From: JAPLJQ01 sp037143735
GTDB lineage: Bacteria > Desulfobacterota > Syntrophia > Syntrophales > UBA2185
Direction: 5' to 3'
DNA: 16,717 nucleotides
NCBI GenBank assembly: GCA_037143735.1
Contig: JBAWYD010000054.1
Span: 1-16,717 of the forward strand
The notes beneath the pieces are model-generated. The model was given only the letters and a program-made list of their open reading frames with translations, ran no database searches and was not told the origin of the DNA. The number at the start of each line of letters is the position of its first letter. Position 1 is the stretch's first letter. The position numbers were made by a program, and so were the translations under genes. Of the stretch, positions 1-5,579 are shown one piece after another.

Positions 1-1
1 T

Positions 2-931
2 GACGCCTCTTCACCCGGATGCGAACTTCCTCCCCGATCGGGGATTGGTCTTGCCCGAAAAATCGGTTGCGACAGCATCCTGGCCTTCCTGAAAGAGTCA
101 GGAAACTTGACCCCTCTCCAGGAATTCGTCTTTTTAAGCCTCGATGCGGATACCCTGGTCTCGCCCGGTTATCTGGAAACGGCAGGTCATGAACTCCTGA
201 TGAGCGGGAAAAGCGGCGGGGTTATTCCCTTCAAACACCAGCAGGCCGGCTCCCCTGAAGGACAGGCCGCCATTGATGCCTATGAAGCTTTTCTGAATTA
301 CTATGTCGAGGGGCTGCGCTGGGCAGGATCACCCTATGCCTTTCATACCGTCGGTTCCTGCCTGTGTTTTACAGCGATGGGCTATATCCGGGCCAACGGC
401 TTTCCAGCGCGCAGACAGGCGGGAGAAGATTTCTATTTCTGCGTGGAACTGGTCAAAACGGGAGGTATTTGCGAAATCCAGAACACAATGGTTTTCCCTT
501 CTTCCCGGATTTCGCACCGCGTCCCCTTCGGAACAGGACGGCGCATGGCGGAGGCATTGCTCAATGGCAAAGAAGAACTGCCGGTTTATGATTTCCGGGT
601 ATTCGTTGCCCTGCGGGAACTTCTTTCCGCCGTTTCCAGCAATCTTGATAAGGATGCGGAGCACATTTACACCTGCATCCATCATCCCCCTACAAAGGAT
701 TTCCTGGAGGGACGTGATTTCTCACGGGTCTGGACACGGTTCCGCCGGCAATACAAGGGGCAGGAAGCCCTCCTTGCCGCCTTTCACCGCTGGTTTGACG
801 GCTTCGTCACCCTCAAGTATATCCACAGGTTGTCGGAACGGGAATGGCCGCGTCAGCCGCTTCAACCCATGACAACCTCTTTAAATCATTTGTCTTTTCC
901 GTCATCACAATTAAAAACGGACCAATTATAA
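2..931 (+). CDS. Family-2-like glycosyltransferase, 5' partial
   Basis: The frame is open from base 2, so the gene starts upstream of the window; the first internal codon that looks like a start (TTG at 107) lies inside a conserved-looking stretch (GLARKIG before it, then LSLDADTLVSPGYL). The DAD triplet fits the metal and nucleotide-sugar binding DXD of GT-A glycosyltransferases, and GEDFYF about 100 residues later fits the ED motif that holds the catalytic base in GT2 enzymes. RVPFGTGRRMAE lies further on. The C-terminal third is charged and has no membrane segment, so the protein is probably cytosolic and may transfer sugar to a glycan or lipid carrier. Donor and acceptor cannot be named. 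The gene ends with TAA and no strong hairpin follows. Family confidence is moderate, because only the fold-level motifs are recognisable. Confidence 0.7.
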   Translation, partial: DASSPGCELPPRSGIGLARKIGCDSILAFLKESGNLTPLQEFVFLSLDADTLVSPGYLETAGHELLMSGKSGGVIPFKHQQAGSPEGQAAIDAYEAFLNYYVEGLRWAGSPYAFHTVGSCLCFTAMGYIRANGFPARRQAGEDFYFCVELVKTGGICEIQNTMVFPSSRISHRVPFGTGRRMAEALLNGKEELPVYDFRVFVALRELLSAVSSNLDKDAEHIYTCIHHPPTKDFLEGRDFSRVWTRFRRQYKGQEALLAAFHRWFDGFVTLKYIHRLSEREWPRQPLQPMTTSLNHLSFPSSQLKTDQL

Positions 932-954
932 GTAACAACATTTTTAAGAAAACG

Positions 955-1194
955 TTAAATAACTAAATAATAAGAGGTATTTGTGAAAGACTTTTGCAGC
1001 ACTTGATAGCACCAACGAGTCCACAGGTGCTCTGTGAATAATAAATTGAAGATTACCATTCGAATTGTGGTATCTGACATCGCTAATGAGCCAAGCAAAG
1101 ACTTGACCCCATCACGTCCTCGCGTCTCCCGGTAGTGGGTGTCCGCCTTCGCGGTCAGCGTGGCCGTGTTTTTCATGATGTCGTCTTTATTCAT
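955..1194 (-). CDS. Possible small hypothetical ORF (79 codons)
   Basis: This is the only ORF of any length in the 352 bases between the glycosyltransferase stop and the next minus-strand gene. It begins ATG (MNKDDIMKN) after a weak AAGGTGTTGGG purine stretch. The translation has a polar first half (RETRGRDGVKSLL) and a hydrophobic, Trp-rich second half, and matches no family I recognise. No terminator or clear promoter was found around it. It may be a decayed gene or chance; the rest of this gap shows nothing else. Confidence 0.2.
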   Translation of the reverse strand: MNKDDIMKNTATLTAKADTHYRETRGRDGVKSLLGSLAMSDTTIRMVIFNLLFTEHLWTRWCYQVLQKSFTNTSYYLVI

Positions 1195-1283
1195 CCCAAC
1201 ACCTTGTCAGGTTTCCTATTTATTATCCATAGGTGTCGAACGCGGCCTTTCCCTCAATAATTTGTAAAAATTTAGACGACTCT

Positions 1284-1814
1284 TCACGGCCACCCAAGGG
1301 AAACCACCCACACGTGCTGGTTATATTTCGTCAGTACGGGAATCGCAGCTGGATGCTTAGGGCAGAGAAAAAACACGTACTTGTGCTTGGCAAGAGTTTG
1401 AGCGACCTTTCGCACATCCGATTGAAGCTTATTGTTGTTCCTTGGATCAACTGATGCGAATGTTTCTGCCGCCAGAGAACCATCAAGTGCTTCGATATCG
1501 GACCCTGCCGCAGTCCCCAGATTGAGATGCAGGATGCCAGCATCGGGGTGGTGCACGAAAATCCAGCGCGCCGCACGTAGAGAAGCGAGATACGTAAACG
1601 TCTGGTTGATTTGCTCGAATAGATTCAATGTGCGCTCTTCCAGAGGATGATGCCCCGTCTGCTCAAACTTTAGCTTTGCGAAGGCATCAAGCTCGCTTGC
1701 TCCATTGAGCACATCTGATAGAACCTTCACGCTCCGTTTAACAGCCGCCGAAACCTGTGTTTCCAGATCCTCTATTTCCACAAGTGTCCTGATTTCGCGT
1801 TGGATCGCAGACAT
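1284..1814 (-). CDS. Hypothetical protein, possibly nuclease-like fold
   Basis: A 176-residue soluble protein without signal peptide or membrane segment. The ATG at 1814 was preferred over the GTG one codon upstream, because it sits 6 nt after a GAGGTGG ribosome-binding site. The N-terminal 60 residues look helical and charged. The C-terminal half has a compact alpha/beta pattern: WIFVHHPDAG, then GSDIEALDG, LAAETFASV, NNNKL and HKYVFFLCP. Acidic residues on strands followed by a Lys recall the PD-(D/E)XK nuclease layout, but this is a guess from pattern and I do not recognise a named family. It starts 36 nt after the stop of the TPR gene on the same strand, so the two could be co-transcribed. 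The length and regular composition argue for a real gene. Confidence 0.6.
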   Translation of the reverse strand: MSAIQREIRTLVEIEDLETQVSAAVKRSVKVLSDVLNGASELDAFAKLKFEQTGHHPLEERTLNLFEQINQTFTYLASLRAARWIFVHHPDAGILHLNLGTAAGSDIEALDGSLAAETFASVDPRNNNKLQSDVRKVAQTLAKHKYVFFLCPKHPAAIPVLTKYNQHVWVVSLGWP

Positions 1815-1850
1815 CACTCGCCACCTCGATCAAGCAAGAACCACTGTCGC

Positions 1851-3155
1851 TTACTGGCAATAGCCCTTCTGTTTGGAATATTCGCAGACTTTGCATTCCC
1901 CCAGTTCACAGGCACTGATGAAGGAGCGGCATCCTTCCGCGTTGTTTCCGGAAAGGATGTAAGCAATCCCCCGGTTATTGTAAGCCACCGCAAAATCGGG
2001 TTTCAGGCGGATAGCCGTATCGGAATCCTGAATGGCCCGCTGGTACTGACCCAGTTTGGTATAAGCGCCCCCCCTGTTGTAGTAAACCACCGCAAGATCC
2101 GGTTTCAGGCGTATGGCCGTATCGAAATCCTGAATGGCACGCTGGTGCTGCCCCAAGTCTGCATAAGCATTCCCCCGATTATTGTAAGCCGCCGCATGAT
2201 CCGGTTTCAGGTGGATGGCCATATCGGAATCCTGAATGGCCTGCTGGAGCTGTCCCAGGTCGCGATAAGCAATCCCCCGGTTATTGTAAGCCGCCGCATC
2301 ATCCGGTTTTAGGCGTATGGCCGTATCGAAATCCTGAATAGCCCGCTGGTTCTGCCCCAGTTTGGTATAAGCGCCCCCCCTGTTGTAGTAAGCATCCGCA
2401 TAATCCGATTTCAGACGTATGGCCGTATCGAAATCCTGAATAGCCCGCTGGTTCTGCCCCAGGTCGACATAAGCAGCCGCCCGGTTATTGTAAGCATCCG
2501 CATAATCCGATTTCAGACGAATGGCCTCATTCAGGTATTCAATAGCCTTCCCGGGATCGGTGAATTTTTTGTCGACCCAAAGATCTACTGCCTTTAGAAG
2601 CCATTCCACCGCAGTTAGCCCCCGGGAGGCCGCCTGAAATTCTTTTTCCAGGTTTGCCGATTTTTGCTTCGTCTTCCCACTCTTCCGGTTTTCTCCCTCC
2701 AGCGCGGCGATCTTTTCCAACAGCTCCTTCTCACGGGCGCGGGCCTGTTTGAGCTGCTCAAAAAAGGTCCTGTCCTCTAGGACCTTTTTCAGGCGTGCTT
2801 CCAGGACCGCCGTGTCCACCTCCACCCTCACCGTAACCTCAATCCCGAAGGCGTCATCGGTGGTGTAGTTCTTCTGGGAGACTACCTCCGCCTTCAGGAC
2901 ACCCGCCGTCAGGGCTAGGATCTCATCCTTTTCAACCTGTGCATTCTTCACAACGGTTGTGCTTTCTACATAGGTTCCCGCCAGCTCCAGGGCCTCCCGC
3001 TTGGCCTTGGCCACGGCGGCGATCCGGGCATCATCGGGCGACTGGCTGCCCCCGAAGGGTTGTTTGACGGCGTGGGTGATGATTTGGATTTCCCCGAAGG
3101 TTGAGACAGGAAGAAGCAACAAAACAATTAAAAGGGTGGCGAGGATAGTTTTCAC
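1851..3155 (-). CDS. Secreted TPR protein with FlgT/LPP20-like N-terminal domain
   Basis: A 434-residue protein starting with GTG at 3155, 5 nt after a perfect AGGAGG. Residues 1-21 form a signal peptide (MKTILATLLIVLLLLPVSTFG), so export to the periplasm or envelope is expected. Residues 40-120 (DDARIAAVAKAKREALELAG ... IEVTVRVEVDT) resemble the small alpha/beta domain of FlgT N-termini and LPP20-like lipoproteins. A coiled-coil-like stretch follows (about 130-175). Six tandem 34-residue TPR units run from residue 204 to 407 with consensus AIQDFDTAIRLKPD.A.AYNNRG.AY.DLGQ. The last 27 residues hold five cysteines (CRSFISACELGECKVC ... GYC), which could form disulfides after export. TPR arrays bind partner proteins; the partner is unknown. 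The gene is first in its transcription unit, with a possible promoter just upstream. Confidence 0.85.
   Translation of the reverse strand: MKTILATLLIVLLLLPVSTFGEIQIITHAVKQPFGGSQSPDDARIAAVAKAKREALELAGTYVESTTVVKNAQVEKDEILALTAGVLKAEVVSQKNYTTDDAFGIEVTVRVEVDTAVLEARLKKVLEDRTFFEQLKQARAREKELLEKIAALEGENRKSGKTKQKSANLEKEFQAASRGLTAVEWLLKAVDLWVDKKFTDPGKAIEYLNEAIRLKSDYADAYNNRAAAYVDLGQNQRAIQDFDTAIRLKSDYADAYYNRGGAYTKLGQNQRAIQDFDTAIRLKPDDAAAYNNRGIAYRDLGQLQQAIQDSDMAIHLKPDHAAAYNNRGNAYADLGQHQRAIQDFDTAIRLKPDLAVVYYNRGGAYTKLGQYQRAIQDSDTAIRLKPDFAVAYNNRGIAYILSGNNAEGCRSFISACELGECKVCEYSKQKGYCQ
1935..2546 (-). repeat. Six tandem 102-bp TPR-coding repeats
   Basis: Six in-frame units of 102 bp encode the 34-residue TPRs of the secreted protein. 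Some units are almost identical at DNA level (phrases such as ATCGAAATCCTGAAT recur at the same register), which points to recent unit duplication or gene conversion. The array ends in a diverged seventh half-unit that leads into the Cys-rich tail. Copy number may vary between strains. Confidence 0.9.
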
Positions 3156-3183
3156 AAAAACCTCCTGCGATTTGTTTTTTTAA

Positions 3184-3212
3184 GAAGTAAGGTAAAACCC
3201 CTTGAATGTCAA
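3184..3212 (-). promoter_or_regulatory. Candidate sigma-70 promoter of the TPR gene
   Basis: On the minus strand a perfect TTGACA (3212-3207) is followed after 17 nt by TACTTC (3189-3184), a weak -10 with three of six consensus bases. It lies about 30 bp upstream of the GTG start at 3155. Spacing and the -35 are good, the -10 is poor. Confidence 0.4.
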
Positions 3213-3396
3213 TAAGATTCTGACCACATGATAAGCATTACTGATTGGTAACCACCTGTCTTTTTCAGAGATGTGATTTTATTGCTTTCAGAAAGGAGCA
3301 AATAAAACCTTCCTCCACTTGTTCTCTATCATTCTCTGTCATTTTTAAAGTACTCTCTGATTCATTGAATCTTTATCTTGTCGGTGAAGAAGCCAC

Positions 3397-3470
3397 TCAG
3401 ATCACTAATCTTCACTTCGGGTTGGGGAATCGGTATTCCCTTCAACTGAAACGATACAGAAGGGGAAATC
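3397..3470 (+). repeat. 74-bp direct repeat, copy A
   Basis: This segment (starting TCAGATCACTAATCTTC, containing CGGTATTCCCTTCAACTGA and ending near ACAGAAGGGGAAAT) recurs at 4676-4749 in the same orientation with a few substitutions and one single-base indel, roughly 90 percent identical by eye. It includes a short inverted repeat GGGAAT-CGGT-ATTCCC. The indel and in-frame stops make it unlikely to be coding. The two copies bracket the abiE-like locus. Confidence 0.8.
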
Positions 3471-3477
3471 AAAGAGC

Positions 3478-3495
3478 AGTTCGGTGCACCGAACT
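3478..3495. promoter_or_regulatory. Perfect 18-bp palindrome
   Basis: AGTTCGGTGCACCGAACT reads the same on both strands with no spacer. It lies 8 bp beyond repeat A, between that repeat and the broken toxin gene. With no loop it is more like a binding site for a dimeric protein than a transcription terminator. The protein is unknown. Confidence 0.6.
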
Positions 3496-3617
3496 AACTT
3501 AAATATTTGATATTAATAACAATCTAACGACACCACCGATCATTTTCATGCTAAATTTTTGCTCGGTTTTGTCTCCCCGGTCTCCTCGTTTTGAGATCCG
3601 TTTCCGGCTTCCGGCGT

Positions 3618-3764
3618 CTACATGGCTGCGGCCAGGACAGTCTCAACGATGCGCTTCATGTTTCCGAGGCAATGATCAAGTTTTGTTTCTCCTCCGGAGG
3701 CAGGGCTTGAAGGTGTTTGTCCTTCCTTTTCTGCCATGCGATGCAGTTCAGCAGTTGTAATCAT
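3618..3764 (-). pseudogene. Truncated AbiEii-like toxin gene (48 codons left)
   Basis: The ATG at 3764 overlaps the stop of the AbiEi gene as ATGA, the usual coupling in AbiE systems. The product begins MITTAELHRMAEKEG, which matches the conserved N-terminus of AbiEii nucleotidyltransferase toxins (typically MITPAELHRMAEEEGLRFDQVEKDY). After codon 15 the similarity stops. The next residues (QTPSSPASGGETKLDHC ... NMKRIVETVLAAAM) are unrelated and end at a TAG. An intact AbiEii is around 270-300 residues with a polymerase-beta-type catalytic core, all of which is missing here. The likely cause is a deletion that fused the toxin start to other DNA. The family assignment rests on a short motif plus position, so it is strong by context and modest by sequence. 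Confidence 0.65.
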
Positions 3765-4567
3765 GGTTGTATCTCTGTGTTTACCAGAAGACCCCACCGT
3801 CTGTTGTATTTCCCGCGCTTCGGCATGGTCGGGTCAAGCGGAGAAAAGCCGGAAGCAAGCGGTATCGCTGCGCGAAGCTCTTCGACGTCTCCCACCCCCA
3901 TCGTTTCCATTATGAACCCAAGCCGCTTTGCAACAGCGGAATTGCCGATTTTGGCGGCATAGCTCCTTAGCGTCTTCTCGTCCAGCACCTTCCAGGAACC
4001 CGTCAAGGCCTTTGCGATCTCGCTTATTCCCCCAACGTACTGCGGAAGATCCAGTCCGTCGATGATCGTCTTCTCCCGGTCCGTGACACTGAAGGGGGTC
4101 TCGTCTATCCAGTCTTTCATGACACCGAAAACCTTATCCGGTCTCAACGATACGATCTTGTAGTTCACACCCAGCACTTCCCCCGGCTGGCGGCGCACGG
4201 GATGGTCGGTAGCCACAAAGACGGTACGGGGAAGCTGTTCCGTCATGCCGTGATGGTTGAGCGCCGACCAGTACGCAATCACCGCCGGAGATACGAGTTC
4301 CATGGCGACCACAAACTCATGCAATTGCGGCGATCGATCCTCGCCGGAAGAGAGCGGAACAACCGCGAACCGCCCTCGGCGGATGCGTCGTATCCAGCCT
4401 TTACTTTGAAGCCGCTCAAGAAACTGAGGCGTCGGATCATCCTTTGCGTGCCCCAATATCTGGCGCGCCAAGGCAAGGCTGAAGGTAGGGTGAGCCCCTG
4501 CCTTGGCAAGAAATCCGGCCTCCATCTTACCCAACTGGCCCCTTGTTATATTTCGAAGGTCATTCAT
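3761..4567 (-). CDS. AbiEi-type antitoxin / transcriptional regulator
   Basis: A 268-residue protein of the type IV toxin-antitoxin AbiEi family. Known members are DNA-binding repressors of their own operon that counter the AbiEii nucleotidyltransferase toxin without needing direct contact. Residues 10-70 form the N-terminal winged helix (ARQILGHAK ... FLERLQSKGWIRRIRRGRFAVVPL), and the AMELVSPAVIAYWSALNHHGMTEQLP segment at about 88-113 is typical of the family. The ATVHP-like VFVATDHPVRRQ and the TDREKTIIDGLDLPQYVGG motif (about 178) follow. The ATG at 4567 sits after a GGATATGA purine stretch. The partner toxin gene downstream is truncated, so this antitoxin seems to be an orphan. A dyad just upstream may be its operator. 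Confidence 0.85.
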   Translation of the reverse strand: MNDLRNITRGQLGKMEAGFLAKAGAHPTFSLALARQILGHAKDDPTPQFLERLQSKGWIRRIRRGRFAVVPLSSGEDRSPQLHEFVVAMELVSPAVIAYWSALNHHGMTEQLPRTVFVATDHPVRRQPGEVLGVNYKIVSLRPDKVFGVMKDWIDETPFSVTDREKTIIDGLDLPQYVGGISEIAKALTGSWKVLDEKTLRSYAAKIGNSAVAKRLGFIMETMGVGDVEELRAAIPLASGFSPLDPTMPKRGKYNRRWGLLVNTEIQP

Positions 4568-4582
4568 ATCCTATACAGCCTA

Positions 4583-4622
4583 TCTATGTCGCATAGACTA
4601 TAACATTTTGCCTACAAGTCAA
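4583..4622 (-). promoter_or_regulatory. Candidate autoregulated promoter/operator of abiEi-like gene
   Basis: A perfect inverted repeat TCTATG-TCG-CATAGA (4583-4597) lies 16 bp before the start codon. On the minus strand TTGACT (4622-4617) could be a -35, with an AT-rich -10 candidate (TATAGT or TAGTCT) at non-ideal spacing beside the dyad. AbiEi proteins are known to repress their own promoters through inverted repeats, which fits the position. The -35 overlaps the end of the HTH remnant. Confidence 0.4.
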
Positions 4623-4680
4623 GATATTTTCCCAAGGCGCTTGCTACACGTTCCAATGTGGAAAGTTTGATGTTTTCAGA
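4612..4680 (-). pseudogene. C-terminal remnant of an XRE-type HTH protein
   Basis: On the minus strand a 22-codon frame ending in TAG at 4612 reads SENIKLSTLERVASALGKYLDL. The motif STLERVASALGK is typical of the end of the helix-turn-helix domain in XRE/HigA-type antitoxins (usually ...LSTLERVAKALG...). Upstream of this frame stop codons occur at once, and the boundary coincides with the edge of direct-repeat copy B at 4676-4680. The rest of the gene is gone. The call rests on one short but characteristic motif. Confidence 0.5.
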
Positions 4681-4749
4681 TCACTAATCTTCCCCTGGGT
4701 TGGGAAATCGGTATTCCCTTCAACTGAGACGATACAGAAGGAGAAATAG
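4676..4749 (+). repeat. 74-bp direct repeat, copy B
   Basis: Second copy of the 3397-3470 repeat, same orientation, about 1.28 kb away. It sits between the mazF-like gene and the abiEi-like gene, and its left edge touches the HTH remnant. Together the copies could mark the ends of an inserted segment or allow deletion of the abiE locus by recombination. Confidence 0.8.
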
Positions 4750-4788
4750 CCGGTGCTTTCCGCGGACTGTTCTTTTTTGTCATGACAT

Positions 4789-5145
4789 TTAGTTGATCGC
4801 CAGACTATTTTTTAACGCCGTGCCCACTTTTTCCATGAGGTCGTCCGGCAGCTCGGCAAGCTTCGGCCCGATCAAGCGTCTTTTATCGATGGTGCGGAGT
4901 TGTGAGAGGTTGACGATGGAATCCTTTTTCAGGCCGACGCCCTTGCTGACGGCCACACAAATCGGATAAGTGGCCTTTTTTTCAGAATATTCGGTGATGA
5001 CAGTAATAATAGTCGTGGGCGAGTACAGATTGCCGACATCGTTCTGAATAATCAGCACCGGTCTGGTTTTGCCGGTTTCACTCCCCACTACCGGATCGAG
5101 ATCAGCATAATAGATTTCTCCTCTTCTGACTTGGATCGTGGTCAT
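4789..5145 (-). CDS. mazF: MazF/PemK-type endoribonuclease toxin
   Basis: A 118-residue MazF-family toxin that cuts RNA at short sequence motifs, halting growth when not bound by its antitoxin. The N-terminal RRGEIYYADLDPVVGSETGKTRPVLIIQND is diagnostic: the RGEI strand, the G-S-E loop and KTRPVLI with Arg28. Thr48 in TTIITVIT is the second conserved active-site residue in this family (compare the B. subtilis EndoA Arg/Thr pair). NLSQLRTIDKRRL is the other conserved block. The length is usual for the family and nothing is missing, so the toxin looks functional. Its start overlaps the stop of the upstream antitoxin gene as ATGA, giving translational coupling. Confidence 0.93.
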   Translation of the reverse strand: MTTIQVRRGEIYYADLDPVVGSETGKTRPVLIIQNDVGNLYSPTTIITVITEYSEKKATYPICVAVSKGVGLKKDSIVNLSQLRTIDKRRLIGPKLAELPDDLMEKVGTALKNSLAIN

Positions 5146-5414
5146 AGGGTGACCTCGGGAAGATTCTCGGCATCAGAAAATTTGAAGTCCTCACAGATAC
5201 GGATGTTTTCCTCGGCCAGATCCTGATAGGCGGCTTTCATCTGTTCCTTGAAGACTTGCTGGTCGAGGAGATTCAATTTTTCCTCAATCGACTCCCGCAC
5301 CACGGCCGAAACCTTTTTGCCCTGCCGGGACGATGCCTGGATGAGACGTTCCTTGATATCCGCCGGGAGTTGGATGTTAATCCGTACCTTTTCCTGATGT
5401 AACGCTGAGAGCAT
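5142..5414 (-). CDS. Ribbon-helix-helix antitoxin (MazE/EndoAI type)
   Basis: A 90-residue protein directly upstream of and overlapping the mazF-like gene by 4 bp. Residues 9-50 (VRINIQLPADIKERLIQASSRQGKKVSAVVRESIEEKL) give a beta strand followed by two helices, the RHH DNA-binding fold. The acidic C-terminal tail (ENIRICEDFKFSDAENLPEVTL) is the kind of flexible segment that wraps MazF and blocks its active site. This is the RHH-plus-MazF pairing seen in B. subtilis EndoAI/EndoA and in mycobacteria, rather than the AbrB-type MazE of E. coli. The start has a strong AAGGAGGTG site 7 nt upstream. The complex probably represses its own promoter through the dyad upstream. Confidence 0.88.
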   Translation of the reverse strand: MLSALHQEKVRINIQLPADIKERLIQASSRQGKKVSAVVRESIEEKLNLLDQQVFKEQMKAAYQDLAEENIRICEDFKFSDAENLPEVTL

Positions 5415-5434
5415 ATTTACACCTCCTTTTTACG

Positions 5435-5475
5435 CAATATTAATATGTAAAATATTGTAGCAAAAAATGATTATA
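5435..5475 (-). promoter_or_regulatory. Candidate promoter and operator of the RHH/mazF operon
   Basis: A perfect 7-bp-arm inverted repeat CAATATT-N9-AATATTG covers 5435-5457, about 20 bp before the antitoxin start. On the minus strand TATAAT (5475-5470) and TACAAT (5459-5454) are both good -10 candidates; -35 matches are poor. The second overlaps the dyad, as expected for an autoregulated toxin-antitoxin operon. Confidence 0.45.
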
Positions 5476-5579
5476 AATGCGACAGAAAAAATCGAAAAAA
5501 GAGTCTCGCCTCAATATATCCTGTGAATCAATATCAAGGTAAAGTGGTGGGGAAAGAATGATAAAATGATAAATAGTTT

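Larger units (their letters stand above)
3213..3617. other. Intergenic stretch with repeat A and palindrome
   Basis: No credible full gene lies in these 405 bases. Short ORFs are present on both strands but lack ribosome-binding sites and recognisable motifs; one 25-codon minus-strand ORF starts near 3340 (MTENDREQVEEGF...). The stretch holds direct-repeat copy A (3397-3470) and an 18-bp perfect palindrome (3478-3495). The minus-strand reading frame of the broken toxin gene continues for 24 codons past its TAG in this stretch before a second stop. Confidence 0.6.

Noticed and set aside
1800..2312. 170-codon plus-strand ORF with repeated peptide
   Set aside because: Its repeats are only the antisense reading of the TPR array.
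1935..2546. CRISPR-like regular repeats
   Set aside because: The 102-bp units are in-frame TPR codons without unique spacers.
3245..3502. 85-codon plus-strand ORF
   Set aside because: Crosses direct-repeat copy A and the palindrome, has no ribosome-binding site and no recognisable motif.
4778..4787. TGTCATGACA palindrome after the mazF stop as a terminator
   Set aside because: The stem is only 5 bp and no T-tract follows on the minus strand.
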